Of a DNA stretch of 64,000 bases, positions 36,949-45,714 are shown one piece after another. The position numbers and the translations under genes were made by a program. The stretch is from an uncultured Mycolicibacterium sp. (lineage in GTDB: Bacteria; Actinomycetota; Actinomycetes; Mycobacteriales; Mycobacteriaceae), in NCBI RefSeq assembly GCF_937941905.1, contig NZ_CALDGS010000094.1:1-64000 (forward strand), given 5' to 3'. The notes below the pieces were generated by a model, which worked only from the letters and a program-made list of their open reading frames with translations, made no database searches and was not told the origin of the DNA. Position 1 is the stretch's first letter. Each line of letters begins with the position of its first letter.

Positions 36949-39015
36949 ATGGGTAGTGCTACGGGCGCGGCCGCGTGGATCGGGCGGGTCGGTGCGCTGG
37001 CGGTCGCCCTGGGCGTCGGCGCCGCCGTCGCGACGACGCCCGGGGTGGCCTGGGCCGACGACACCGGGTCCGGCGAGTCGGCGCCGGGGCCCGCGCAGGG
37101 CGGCGCCGATGCCGACGACCGCGACACCGACAGCGGCTCCGGGCGGGGCTTCGGCAAGCCGCGCCGGCCGGGCCAGCTGCTGGAGTCGATCGGCAACTCG
37201 ATCGCCGAACACATCGCCAACCCGCGGCTGCGGCCGGTTCGCGTCGGGGCCGGGCGGGTGGGAGCCGGGCAGACCGAGCCGGCCGACGACGGGGCCCCGG
37301 ATCGGCTTCCCGACGAGATCCCGGACGTGCCGGACGAGCGTGGCCACGCCCCCGCTCCGGCGCGGCCGGAGTCGGCCCGGCTGGAGCGCAACCGGTCTCC
37401 CCTGACGCTGCGGGTGCCGTCGTCGACGGCACCGGAACCCGAGCCGGTCGCCACCCCGGAGCCGTCCGGGCTGCCGACGTCGCTGCCCACCACCGTCGTC
37501 GGGGGCGGCCCGACCGCCGCGACCGGGACCGTCCCGGTCGGCTCGCCGGAGCCGGCCGCGTCGTCGACCCCGGCCGCGCCCGCGCTGCTGGTCGCGGTGC
37601 CGGGCAAAGCGGCGGTGCCCGCGGTGCGCCATGTCGTGCGCCAGGTGACCTCGGGGCTGCTGGCGGTGTTCGGTGCCGGTTCGGCGGCCGGCAACGGCAC
37701 CGGCACGCCGGCCGATTCCCCGGCCGCCTGGGCACTGCTGGCGTTCGCCCGCCGCGAACTGGGCACCACGCGGTCGGCCCAGGCCCCGTCGCGGGCGCTG
37801 GCCGCCGTGCTGGTGGTCCCGGAACGGATGCTGTCGTCGCAGATCGGCTGGGTGACCGGGCCGAACTCGCCGAACAACACCATCAACGTGTTCAACATCT
37901 ACGGCACCGACCTGGGCATCATGTGGGACGGCGGCACCCTGACCACCACCGGTGAGCGGTTCGTGCACGTGGCGTTCGGGGACACCTTCAGCGGCCCGAA
38001 CATGACCGGGGACTGGCGCTCGAACGTGCTGCTGATCAGCACCGACCGCAACCTCACGGACGGCCTGGGGCTGAATCCGACCGGCCCGGCCTACCAGTTC
38101 ATCCCGAGCAACCGCGGCGCGCTGAGCTGGTTCTTCCCCACCGAGGTGACGATCATCCCGACCGCCGGCATCCACGCCGGCGGCACCCAGTACGTCGGCT
38201 ACATGTCGGTCCGGTCGTGGGACACCCCGGGCCGGTGGACGACCAACTACTCCGGTGTCGCGGTGTACAACCCGGTCACCGACAGGTGGGTGCTGGCGCC
38301 GACGTCGGTGCGGTCGTCGGGCTGGTTGCGGTCGTCGACCCCGTACCGCCCCGGTGACCAGAACTTCCAGCAGTACGCGTTCGTGCTGCAGCCCGAGGAC
38401 CAGGTCGAGGAGGGCCAGCCGCGGTACGTCTACGCCTTCGGCACCCCGTCGGGCCGGGCCGGCTCGGCCTACCTGGCCCGGGTGCCCGAGGGCTCCGTGG
38501 CCGACCTGAGCCAGTGGGAGTACTGGGACGGCTCGACCTGGGTGAAGGACCGCCCGGTGGCCGCGGTGGCGGTGCTGGGCGACTCGGACCGCTCGGCCGG
38601 GCTGTTCGGCTTCATCATCGACTGGGCCAACGACCCCAACGTGTTCTGCGGCTATCTGGGCGGGCTGTTCGGCGCCAAGACCGGCGGCAACATCAGCGAG
38701 CTGTCGGTGCAGTACAACGAGTACCTCGACAAGTACATCGTGATGTACGCCAACGGCAGCAACGACGTGGTGCTGCGCTACGCCGACTCGCCGGAGGGCC
38801 CGTGGTCGGATCCCATCATCGTGGCGACCTCGGCCCAGTACCCCGGCCTGTACGCGCCGATGATCCATCCGTGGTCGGGCACCGGGATGCTCGTCGACGA
38901 CAACGGCGAGCAGGACGTCAGCAACCTGTACTGGAACATGTCGCTGTGGAACCAGTACAACGTGGTGCTGATGAAGACCGACCTGTCGCCGCTGCGGGAG
39001 GCGATGCAGGTCTAG
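36949..39015 (+). CDS. Large secreted DUF4185 (GH183-like) protein
   Basis: 688 residues in three parts. (1) Signal sequence ending in GVAWAD near residue 37. (2) A 250-residue disordered region rich in Pro, Ala, Ser, Thr and Gly. (3) From about residue 300 a DUF4185 domain: INVFNIYGTDLGIMWDGG, FVHVAFGDTFSG, SWFFPTEVTIIP, GDQNFQQYAFV, YRNEY-like LSVQYNEYLDKYIVMYANG, and YAPMIHPWSG. DUF4185 enzymes have been placed in GH183, endo-D-arabinanases acting on mycobacterial arabinogalactan/LAM, so cell-wall arabinan remodelling is a reasonable hypothesis; catalytic residues cannot be confirmed by eye. Stand-alone gene after a 197-base gap containing copy B. ATG set by the signal peptide. Confidence 0.85.
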   Translation: MGSATGAAAWIGRVGALAVALGVGAAVATTPGVAWADDTGSGESAPGPAQGGADADDRDTDSGSGRGFGKPRRPGQLLESIGNSIAEHIANPRLRPVRVGAGRVGAGQTEPADDGAPDRLPDEIPDVPDERGHAPAPARPESARLERNRSPLTLRVPSSTAPEPEPVATPEPSGLPTSLPTTVVGGGPTAATGTVPVGSPEPAASSTPAAPALLVAVPGKAAVPAVRHVVRQVTSGLLAVFGAGSAAGNGTGTPADSPAAWALLAFARRELGTTRSAQAPSRALAAVLVVPERMLSSQIGWVTGPNSPNNTINVFNIYGTDLGIMWDGGTLTTTGERFVHVAFGDTFSGPNMTGDWRSNVLLISTDRNLTDGLGLNPTGPAYQFIPSNRGALSWFFPTEVTIIPTAGIHAGGTQYVGYMSVRSWDTPGRWTTNYSGVAVYNPVTDRWVLAPTSVRSSGWLRSSTPYRPGDQNFQQYAFVLQPEDQVEEGQPRYVYAFGTPSGRAGSAYLARVPEGSVADLSQWEYWDGSTWVKDRPVAAVAVLGDSDRSAGLFGFIIDWANDPNVFCGYLGGLFGAKTGGNISELSVQYNEYLDKYIVMYANGSNDVVLRYADSPEGPWSDPIIVATSAQYPGLYAPMIHPWSGTGMLVDDNGEQDVSNLYWNMSLWNQYNVVLMKTDLSPLREAMQV

Positions 39016-39068
39016 GCCGTCGCCGGGCGCGACGCGTGTGCGAATATGGTGTCCGCGCACGCGTTCCG

Positions 39069-39142
39069 GGGGCGGTAGCTCAGTCGGTTAGAGCTGCGGA
39101 CTCATAATCCGTCGGTCGCGGGTTCGAGCCCCGCCCGCCCTA
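39069..39142 (+). tRNA. tRNA with CAU anticodon (elongator Met, or Ile2 if lysidine-modified)
   Basis: Cloverleaf with acceptor GGGGCGG/CCGCCCT (first pair G-U), D arm AGCTCAGTCGGTTAGAGCT, anticodon stem GCGGA/TCCGT around CTCATAA, T arm GCGGG-TTCGAGC-CCCGC and discriminator A at 39142. No encoded CCA. It lacks the three G-C pairs in the anticodon stem expected of initiator tRNA. Met and Ile2 cannot be separated by reading alone. Confidence 0.9.
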
Positions 39143-39166
39143 CTCCCCTGTCATCGGCACGGCCGG

Positions 39167-39184
39167 CCGGCCCGCACGGGCCGG
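39167..39184. terminator. GC hairpin between tRNA and pucR-type gene
   Basis: CCGGCCCG (39167-39174) and CGGGCCGG (39177-39184), self-complementary arms with almost no loop, in the 44-base gap between the tRNA and the convergent regulator gene. Likely terminates both. Confidence 0.5.
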
Positions 39185-39186
39185 GC

Positions 39187-40425
39187 CTAGCGCCTGCCCC
39201 GCGCCGGCGGCGTCCCCGCGGGCGAACCCATGGTCGTGATCCGCCCGGAATCACGGCCGGGAATGCTGTTGCGCGCGGAGGTGTCGGCGGGCGCCTCGCC
39301 CATGCCCAGGTTGCGGGCCGCCCACAGCGCGATCCGGAAGTTGACCCGGTCGGCCTCCTCGAGCGGGTTGGCCCCGGTCAGCTCGGCGATCTTGGCCAGC
39401 CGATTGCGCAGGGTGTTGACGTGCACGTACAGCTGCGCCGCGGCGGAGTTGAGGTCGTTGTGCGGGGCCAGGAACGCCTCCAGCGAGGCCACCAGGTAGG
39501 AGCTGTGCAGCTTGTCGTGCTCCACCAGCGGGGCGACCAGCCGCTGCACGAACGGCACCAGCCGCACCTGCGGCACCGCCGCCAGCAGCCCCTCCAGCGT
39601 GGCCGTCTCGTCGATGTAGACGGTGCGCCGCAGCCGGGTGGCCTCCTGCAGCGCCTCCAGCGCCTCCGGGATGGCGTACACCATGGCCGCCGCGGCCTGG
39701 GCGATCGCCACCCCGCAGGCCCGCCCGGCGGCCACCAGCCCGGCCCGGAACGCCTCGGTGTGCGGGCACAGCGCGATGAGGTGGTCGTCGTCGAGCAGCG
39801 CGACCGCCGCGCCGTGGCCGTCGAGCAGCCGGTGCACGTCGGCGTGCACCGTGGCCGGGAAGGCGCACACCGCCACCGGCCCGCCGGTCAGCCCGCGTTC
39901 GTCGAGCGCGTGCTCGACCGGCTCGGCCCCGAGCGTGCCGGCCACGAACCAGCGCAGCAGCGACCCGAGGTGGGCCTCGCGCTTGCCGATCTCGCGGTCG
40001 GCGGTGCGCGAGGTCTCCACCCAGTCCACGATCCGGCGGAACGGGACCTGGTGCTCCAGCGTCAGCAACGGCAACTCGGCCTGCCGGCACGACTCCAGCA
40101 GCGCCCCGGGCGGAGCGTCGAACAGGTCCCCGAGTCCCACCATGAGCGCGGTGACGCCCCGCTCGCGCAGCGTCGACACGTAGCGGCGCACCTCGTCCTC
40201 GGATTGCTGATGGACCGGCACCCCGACGCTGAGGATGAGCTCCCCACCGGACAGGTAGCTCGACGGGTCGGCGAGTTCGGTCGGGTACACGTACCGGATC
40301 TCCCGGTCCGGGTCACCGATCGGGGTCACCGCCTTGACGTGCTCGTCGAGCTCGTCGAGCAGCCTACCCAGCCGGACGACGCCGTCGTGGGGAGCCACCC
40401 ACTCCGCACCCTCGCCAGGGGTCAT
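39187..40425 (-). CDS. PucR-family regulator of the catabolic cluster
   Basis: 412 residues. N-terminal PucR domain (IRYVYPTELADPSSYLSGGELILSVG region, with GVTALMVGLGDLF and LPLLTLEHQVPFRRIVDWV), a middle CdaR-like domain, and a C-terminal HTH_30: LAPHNDLNSAAAQLYVHVNTLRNRL. PucR proteins usually activate nearby catabolic operons in response to a pathway metabolite. It is the last, promoter-distal gene of the ten-gene reverse-strand cluster, 56 bases after the reductase gene. I chose ATG 40425; a GTG at 40509 would overlap the reductase gene. The C-terminal tail (ARNSIPGRDSGRITT) is encoded by palindrome copy C. Confidence 0.9.
   Translation of the reverse strand: MTPGEGAEWVAPHDGVVRLGRLLDELDEHVKAVTPIGDPDREIRYVYPTELADPSSYLSGGELILSVGVPVHQQSEDEVRRYVSTLRERGVTALMVGLGDLFDAPPGALLESCRQAELPLLTLEHQVPFRRIVDWVETSRTADREIGKREAHLGSLLRWFVAGTLGAEPVEHALDERGLTGGPVAVCAFPATVHADVHRLLDGHGAAVALLDDDHLIALCPHTEAFRAGLVAAGRACGVAIAQAAAAMVYAIPEALEALQEATRLRRTVYIDETATLEGLLAAVPQVRLVPFVQRLVAPLVEHDKLHSSYLVASLEAFLAPHNDLNSAAAQLYVHVNTLRNRLAKIAELTGANPLEEADRVNFRIALWAARNLGMGEAPADTSARNSIPGRDSGRITTMGSPAGTPPARGRR
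39232..39278. repeat. Palindrome family, copy C (inside the pucR-type coding sequence)
   Basis: GGTCGTGAT (39232-39240) pairs with ATCACGGCC (39250-39258, one G-U), followed by GGGAATGCTGTTGCGCGC, which matches the outer arm of copies A and D. It encodes the last ~30 codons' SIPGRDSGRITT section, so the repeat has been absorbed into the gene's 3' end. Confidence 0.7.
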
Positions 40426-40481
40426 CGGGGGGTCCGCGGTCGCGTCGTCATGGCTGCGAAGTGTAGGCGACAATCCCCGGC

Positions 40482-41420
40482 TCAGAGGTCGAGCGTGAGT
40501 TTGCCACATCCGGCCGCACGTGAGACGCAGATCATCATCGTGGCGTTCGCGCGGTGTTCCTCCTCGGTGAGCAGGGTGTCACGGTGGTCCACCTCGCCGG
40601 CGAGCACCTTGGTCTCGCAGCTGCCGCAGAACCCGGCCATGCAGGAGTACGGGGCGTCGGGCAGCACCTCCAGCACCGCCTCCAGCACGCTGCGGTCCGC
40701 CGGCACCGTCACCGTCAGCCCGCTGCGGGCCAGTTCCACCTCGAAGGCGCCGTCCGCCCCGGCCGGGGCGGCCACCGCCGCGGTGAACCGCTCGGTGTGC
40801 AGCTCCAGATCCGGCCGCTCGGCCACCAGCGCCCCGACCGCCTCGAGCATCCCGGCCGGCCCGCAGCAGTACACGTGGGTGCCGGCCGGGCTCGCCGCGA
40901 TCGCCGCCGCGAGGTCGGGCATGCCGTCGGTGTCCTGCGCCACCACCTGCACGTCGTCGAATCCGGCCAGCCGGTCCAGGAACGCCATCGACGCCCGGCT
41001 GCGGCCGCCGTAGACGAGTCGGAACGGCGCCCCGGTGCCGGCCGCGCGCAGCGACTCCATCATCGCCAGGATCGGCGTGATGCCGATGCCCCCGGCGATG
41101 AACAGGTAGCGCGGCGCGGCGACGAGCTCGAAGTCGTTCTTCGGCTCCCCCACCTCCAGCAGCTGCCCCACCCGCAGCTGGTCGTGGATCTCCCGGGAGC
41201 CACCGCGGCCGTCGGCGACCCGCAGCACCGCGACGGTGTAGGAGTACGGGTCGTCGAGCGCACCGCACAGCGAGTACTGCCGGACCCGACCGGACGGGAG
41301 GGTGACGGCGACGTGGGCGCCGGCTGCCCATTCGGGCAGCCGGCCGCCGTCGGGCCGACGGAACGTCACCGAGACGACGCCGTCGGCCTCCCACCGCAGC
41401 TGGGTGACGCGCAGTTCCAT
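40482..41420 (-). CDS. Ferredoxin reductase of a Rieske oxygenase (PDR/VanB family)
   Basis: 312 residues. FMN/FAD-type reductase domain with RQYSLCG (flavin motif) near residue 48, NAD(P)H-binding GGIGITPILAMM near 110 and YCCGPAGMLEAV near 205; then a C-terminal plant-type [2Fe-2S] ferredoxin with the cysteines of CMAGFCGSCETKV and a fourth in MMICVSRA. It passes electrons from NAD(P)H to the Rieske oxygenase directly upstream; the ATG at 41420 overlaps that gene's stop by 3 bases (GTG 41423 is possible). This pairing is that of vanillate demethylase and carnitine/stachydrine-type oxygenases. Confidence 0.95.
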   Translation of the reverse strand: MELRVTQLRWEADGVVSVTFRRPDGGRLPEWAAGAHVAVTLPSGRVRQYSLCGALDDPYSYTVAVLRVADGRGGSREIHDQLRVGQLLEVGEPKNDFELVAAPRYLFIAGGIGITPILAMMESLRAAGTGAPFRLVYGGRSRASMAFLDRLAGFDDVQVVAQDTDGMPDLAAAIAASPAGTHVYCCGPAGMLEAVGALVAERPDLELHTERFTAAVAAPAGADGAFEVELARSGLTVTVPADRSVLEAVLEVLPDAPYSCMAGFCGSCETKVLAGEVDHRDTLLTEEEHRANATMMICVSRAAGCGKLTLDL

Positions 41421-42451
41421 CACTGGGCCGCGGGCGCGGCGTCCAGGCCGCGTTCCCGCCGGATGGTCTCCACCACGTACTGCACCGCACGCCGGTAGTT
41501 CAGCGTGTACACGTCGGCCGGTGCGGACACCTCCAGGGCCTGGCCGGCAAGCGGAACCTCCTTGGGCTCAAGCCCTTCCAGCACCGGGGTGTCCTCGTTG
41601 AAGACCTTGGTCTCGATCTCGAGGATCTCGTCGACGGTGCCGCCCTTGAAGTTCTTGTCGGTGGCCACGCCCCAGTAGATGATGCACTTGTCGTAGCTCA
41701 CCGGCGACGGGAAGTCGACCAGGTAGCGCTTGCCGAGCTCGGGGCCGTAGTCGTAGAGGATGGTCGCGATGCCCGGCGCGTAGGAGTGGTAGTGCATCCA
41801 CGCGTCGCCGACGTCGGAGAAGTCGGAGTCCTCCACCCGCTCGTAGAAGAAGGACGCGAACACCTCCCGGCCCTCCCGCTTGACCTCCAGGTCGGGGATC
41901 ACCGGATCGACCTCGCCCATCGACGGCTCGTGCACGAACGGGAAATGCGCCATGTCGCGGAAGTTCTCGGTGGCGGCCATGAACCCGCACGCCGCGTGGA
42001 TCGGCTCGGCCGAACGCCACTCCAGTTCCAGATCGGCGATCTCGGGCGGGTTGGGCAGGTCGAACACCGGGTCACCCAGGCAGGTCCAGACGTGTCCGAA
42101 CCGCTCGATCACCGGGTAGGCCTTGATGGCGGCCTTGGGCGGGATGCGGCCGCCCTCGGCCAGCGACGGGATGTTGACGCACTGCCCGCTGCGACCGTCG
42201 AATTCCCAGCCGTGGTACGGGCAGGCGATCGCGTCGCCGACCACCTTGCCGTCGGCCAGGTTGGCTCCGCGGTGGATGCAGCGCCGGTCGGTGACGCGGG
42301 CCTGCCCGGTGGAGTCACGGAACACCACCAGGTTGTGGTCGAGCAGGGTCGCCGACTGCGGGGTGTCGATGTCGCAGGAGCGGGCGACGACGAACCAACA
42401 GTGTTGGTAGGCCTCGCGCAGGCTCTCGGGGCTCAGGATGTCCTGTTTCAT
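41420..42451 (-). CDS. Rieske non-heme iron oxygenase, alpha subunit
   Basis: 343 residues. Rieske centre: Cys58 and His60 in RRCIHRG, Cys77 and His80 in CPYHGWEF. Mononuclear iron site: Asp166-x2-His169-x4-His174 in TENFRDMAHFPFVHE, so the bridging Asp and both His ligands are present. Single-subunit type with no beta subunit gene nearby, like O- and N-demethylases or other single-component-alpha monooxygenases of the phthalate/vanillate branch. Substrate cannot be read from sequence. Cotranscribed with its reductase and with the deacetylase-fold hydrolase 25 bases upstream. Confidence 0.95.
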   Translation of the reverse strand: MKQDILSPESLREAYQHCWFVVARSCDIDTPQSATLLDHNLVVFRDSTGQARVTDRRCIHRGANLADGKVVGDAIACPYHGWEFDGRSGQCVNIPSLAEGGRIPPKAAIKAYPVIERFGHVWTCLGDPVFDLPNPPEIADLELEWRSAEPIHAACGFMAATENFRDMAHFPFVHEPSMGEVDPVIPDLEVKREGREVFASFFYERVEDSDFSDVGDAWMHYHSYAPGIATILYDYGPELGKRYLVDFPSPVSYDKCIIYWGVATDKNFKGGTVDEILEIETKVFNEDTPVLEGLEPKEVPLAGQALEVSAPADVYTLNYRRAVQYVVETIRRERGLDAAPAAQ

Positions 42452-42476
42452 GGTGTCCTTCCTTACGATTCGTCGC

Positions 42477-43364
42477 TTACGACGCGGCGCTACCGCCGAG
42501 GTCGGGTCGGGTCAGGGTGCGGGGGCGCAGCTGCTGGTTACGCACGTGCTCGGCGATCTGCGCCATGCCGGCGATCCAGACGTCGTCCATCGCGGCGACC
42601 TCGGCCATGAAGTCCCGCAGCGCGGCGGCCCGGCCGGGCCGACCGCTCAGGAACGGGTGGTTGGTGAGGATCCAGGCGCCGCCGATCCGGCGCATCGCGT
42701 CCAGCTCGGCCCGCCACAGCTCGATGGCCTTGGCCGGCGTCTCGATCAACCCGGACCCGGAGAAGTCGGGCACGAAGCAGTACTGCTGCCAGTCGTCGAG
42801 CGCCCAGCTGACCGGCAGCTCCACCAGCGACCGGCCGCCCTCGACGGCCAGCTCGTAGGGATGGTCGGAGTCCATCAGCGTGGAGTCGTAGAGGAAGTCG
42901 AACTCGGCGAGCAGTTTCGGGGTGTGCCAGTTCATCTCCCACATCGGCGCGCGGTAGCCCACCGGGCGCACCCCGGCCACCTCCTGCAGCGCCTCGATGC
43001 CCTTGGTCAGGATCTCCCGCTCGGTGTCCTCGTCGGCGCCGACGAGCGACTCGTGCAGGTAGCCGTGGTGGGCGATCTCGTGGCCGGCCTCGGCGACGGC
43101 ACGGATCGCCGCGGGGTGGCGGTGCGCGGTGTAGCCGGGCACGAAGAAGGTGCCCGGGATGCCGAGGTCGTCGAGGATCGACAGTAGCCGCGGCACCCCG
43201 ACCAGCGGGCCGTAGGCCTGGTGCGACATCGCGCCCATCCGGTCGGCGAACGACGGGTCGGTGGTCAGCAGCGGCGACTCGGCATCGACGTCGAAGGTGA
43301 ACGCGACCGCACAGGTCTTGCCTTCCGGCCACGAAACCGGCGCCGCCGGTGTCAATTCCGTCAT
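42477..43364 (-). CDS. Polysaccharide-deacetylase-fold hydrolase (PuuE/imidase-like)
   Basis: 295 residues with a NodB-type TIM barrel: [10 protein letters not shown] (motif 1 Asp pair), [12 protein letters not shown] (motif 2 His residues), [14 protein letters not shown] (motif 3) and [14 protein letters not shown] late. No signal peptide, so it acts in the cytoplasm, unlike peptidoglycan deacetylases. Cytoplasmic members include cofactor-free PuuE allantoinases and cyclic imidases, which open small ring amides. Its neighbours (ureohydrolase, Rieske enzyme, permease) fit a small-molecule ring-opening role. It overlaps the ureohydrolase stop by 4 bases, a strong sign of linked function. Confidence 0.85.
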   Translation of the reverse strand: MTELTPAAPVSWPEGKTCAVAFTFDVDAESPLLTTDPSFADRMGAMSHQAYGPLVGVPRLLSILDDLGIPGTFFVPGYTAHRHPAAIRAVAEAGHEIAHHGYLHESLVGADEDTEREILTKGIEALQEVAGVRPVGYRAPMWEMNWHTPKLLAEFDFLYDSTLMDSDHPYELAVEGGRSLVELPVSWALDDWQQYCFVPDFSGSGLIETPAKAIELWRAELDAMRRIGGAWILTNHPFLSGRPGRAAALRDFMAEVAAMDDVWIAGMAQIAEHVRNQQLRPRTLTRPDLGGSAAS

Positions 43365-44323
43365 CGACGAACCTTCCTTCCGAACACGGACAACAGTTCC
43401 CAGGTGACATTGGCCGCCGCGATCGCGGTGATCTCGGCGTGGTCGTAGGCCGGGGACACCTCGACCACGTCGGCGCCGACGAGGTTCACCCGGTCCAGCC
43501 CGCGGATGACCTCGAGCAGCTCCCGGCTGGTCATCCCGCCGGCCTCGGGGGTGCCGGTGCCGGGCGCGTGCGCGGGGTCGAGCACGTCGATGTCGACCGA
43601 CACGTACACCGGTGCGTCACCGACCCGTTCGCAGATCCGGTCGACGATGTCGTCGGAGGTCATGCCGGAGATTTGCCGGCAGGTGATGACCGAGAAGCCG
43701 AACCGCGCGTCCTCGACGAGATCCTGCTTGTCGTAGATGGATCCGCGCACCCCGACGTGCATGTTGCGGTCCAGCAGCAGGCCCTCCTCGTAGGCCCGCC
43801 GGAACGGCGACCCGTGGGTGATGTCGGCACCGAAGTAGGTGTCCCAGGTGTCGAGGTGGGCGTCGAAGTGCACCAGTGCCACCGGGCCGTTGACGGCGGC
43901 GGCGGCGCGCAGCGACGGCAGGGCGATCGAGTGGTCGCCGCCGAGCACCACCGCCCGGGTGCCCTTGGACAGCAGCGCGGTCAGTTCCGCGGACACCTGG
44001 TCCACGGCCGCGCCGATGTCGAAGGGGTTGCAGGCGATGTCGCCGGCGTCGGCGAACTGGCACTCCTGGAACGGTGCGATGTCCAGTTCCGGGTTGTAGC
44101 CCCGCACCAGCCGGGAGCCCTGCCGGATCGCGTTGGGGCCGAAGCGCGCCCCGGGCCGGTAGGTGACCGCGCTGTCGAACGGCACACCCACCACCGCGAC
44201 CTCGGCGTGCGCGACGTCCTCGAGCCGCGGGAGCCGCGCGAACGTCGTCCAGCCCGCGTAGCGCGGCTGGACCTGGGGATCCACCGGAACGACGATGCCG
44301 TCGTTGCCGTTGTCGTTGCTCAT
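43361..44323 (-). CDS. Ureohydrolase (agmatinase/guanidino-acid hydrolase family)
   Basis: 320 residues with all manganese-site motifs of the arginase superfamily: GGDHS (His131), FDAHLD (Asp154, His156, Asp158), THGSPFRRA (His170) and [19 protein letters not shown] (Asp244, Asp246). It removes urea from a guanidino compound; agmatine, guanidinobutyrate, guanidinopropionate and guanidine are all possible in this family. YRPGARFGP near residue 55 is typical of agmatinase-type members. Translationally coupled to the deacetylase-fold hydrolase, suggesting that one acts on the product of the other. Confidence 0.92.
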   Translation of the reverse strand: MSNDNGNDGIVVPVDPQVQPRYAGWTTFARLPRLEDVAHAEVAVVGVPFDSAVTYRPGARFGPNAIRQGSRLVRGYNPELDIAPFQECQFADAGDIACNPFDIGAAVDQVSAELTALLSKGTRAVVLGGDHSIALPSLRAAAAVNGPVALVHFDAHLDTWDTYFGADITHGSPFRRAYEEGLLLDRNMHVGVRGSIYDKQDLVEDARFGFSVITCRQISGMTSDDIVDRICERVGDAPVYVSVDIDVLDPAHAPGTGTPEAGGMTSRELLEVIRGLDRVNLVGADVVEVSPAYDHAEITAIAAANVTWELLSVFGRKVRR

Positions 44324-44348
44324 CTCTGCCTTTCTCGGACGCGCCGTG

Positions 44349-44999
44349 TCAGACGCGGTTGCGGGACCACCCGCCGTCGGCGTTGACGATCTGGCCGACG
44401 GCGGCCTTGAGTTCGGACCGGCTCAGCAGGCCGATCAGGTTGGCGATCTGCTCGACCGTGCCCGGGCCGCCCGGCCCGACCGGACCGTCCGGGTCGCACA
44501 CCGACCACTCCGAGTCGACGGCGCCGACGGCCACCGCGTTGACCCCGATGCCGAACGGCCCGAAGTCCCGGGTGAGGGTCTTGGTCAGGGCGACGATGCC
44601 GCCCGCCGCGGTGGCCACCGCCGACAACCCGGGCCCGCCGATGTGCCAGCGCGAGGTGGTCAGCACGATGCGACCGCCGGTGGCGTTGCGCCGCATGTGT
44701 TCGGCGGCGGCCTGGGCGTACAGGAAGCTGCCGGTGAGGGTGACGTCGACGTGGGCCCAGAAGTCGGCCATCGACTGCTCGGTGATCCCCGCGACGAACG
44801 GCAGGCCGTGGGTGGTGACCAGCACGTCGACCCCGCCCATGGCGGCCGCGGCCGCGTCGACCGCGGCCCGGACCGCGGTCGCGTCGGCGTGGTCGGTCTC
44901 CGGCGGAGGTGCGGCGGTGACCGCCCCGCGCGCGGCGAAGTGGTCGTGCACCGCCCGGCCGAGCTTGGTGTCGATGCTCGTGACGAGTACCCGGGTCAT
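44349..44999 (-). CDS. SDR-fold protein lacking the catalytic Tyr and Lys
   Basis: 216 residues of the short-chain dehydrogenase fold, but degenerate. The N-terminal Gly-rich TGxxxGIG motif is replaced by VTSIDTKLG, and the YxxxK motif by Val128 and Ala132 (aligned through the conserved LTK at 138-140 in [10 protein letters not shown]). Ser116 in LTTSRWH remains, as does the PG-like AVGAVDSE turn and the C-terminal [10 protein letters not shown] dimer strand. A dehydrogenase activity is unlikely; it may be the non-catalytic partner of the intact SDR encoded one base upstream, or a divergent lyase. ATG at 44999. Confidence 0.85.
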   Translation of the reverse strand: MTRVLVTSIDTKLGRAVHDHFAARGAVTAAPPPETDHADATAVRAAVDAAAAAMGGVDVLVTTHGLPFVAGITEQSMADFWAHVDVTLTGSFLYAQAAAEHMRRNATGGRIVLTTSRWHIGGPGLSAVATAAGGIVALTKTLTRDFGPFGIGVNAVAVGAVDSEWSVCDPDGPVGPGGPGTVEQIANLIGLLSRSELKAAVGQIVNADGGWSRNRV

Positions 45000-45000
45000 C

Positions 45001-45714
45001 TCAGATCACCGTTCCGCTGTTGACCGACAACACTTCTCCGCACAGGTGCAGGTCCTCCTCGAGCAGCGCGGCCACCATCTCGGCGACCTCGCCGGGCAGC
45101 GCGATGCGGCCGGCCGGCAGGTTGCGCACGAATTCCTCGGCGCGTTCCCAGGAGTCGGCGGGCAGCAGCGGGGTGTCGCACGGCCCCGGGGCCACGGCGT
45201 TGACGACGATGCCGTCACCGGCCACCTCGACGGCGATGCTGCGCAGCAGGCTCAGCGCGGCGGCCTTGGCGGCGGCGTAGTGGGCGTCGTTCTGCCCGCC
45301 GCCGATGGCCCGCTCGGAGGCGATGCCGACGATGCGGCCGCTGCCCTGCCGGCGCATGGCCGGCAGCACCGCCCGGCACACGTGCGCCAGGCCGCCGACG
45401 TGCACCCGCAACATCCGCTCCCAGGTCGGCTGGTCGATCTCCAGGGCGGGGATCTCCTCGTAGTGGCCGGCGCACACCACGGCGGCGTCGATCCGGCCGA
45501 GGGTCCGGTACACCTGGGCGATCGCGTCGCTGACGGCGGCCTCGTCGGCGACGTCGGCGATCAGCCACAGGTCGTTGTCCGGCGCGGGTTCCCGCGAGAT
45601 GGAGGCCACCGCCCAGCCCCGGCCGCGCAGCAGCTCGGCGATCGCGGCGCCGATCCCGCTGCCCGCACCCGTCACCACTGCGACCCGGCGTTCTTGAATT
45701 CCGTTCGGTGTCAT
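45001..45714 (-). CDS. Short-chain dehydrogenase/reductase
   Basis: 237 residues, classical SDR. Cofactor motif VVTGAGSGIGAAIAE near residue 13, NAG-equivalent VVCAGHYEE, catalytic Ser in IVGIASERAIGG and Tyr/Lys in HYAAAKAAALSLL, PG motif NAVAPGPCDTPLL, and the C-terminal CGEVLSVNSG. Probably oxidises or reduces an alcohol/carbonyl intermediate of the pathway. It overlaps the permease stop by 4 bases upstream and is separated by one base from the degenerate SDR downstream, so the three are tightly coupled. Confidence 0.92.
   Translation of the reverse strand: MTPNGIQERRVAVVTGAGSGIGAAIAELLRGRGWAVASISREPAPDNDLWLIADVADEAAVSDAIAQVYRTLGRIDAAVVCAGHYEEIPALEIDQPTWERMLRVHVGGLAHVCRAVLPAMRRQGSGRIVGIASERAIGGGQNDAHYAAAKAAALSLLRSIAVEVAGDGIVVNAVAPGPCDTPLLPADSWERAEEFVRNLPAGRIALPGEVAEMVAALLEEDLHLCGEVLSVNSGTVI

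Noticed and set aside
42477..43364. Peptidoglycan deacetylase
   Set aside because: The NodB-fold protein has no signal peptide or membrane anchor and sits in a cytoplasmic catabolic operon.
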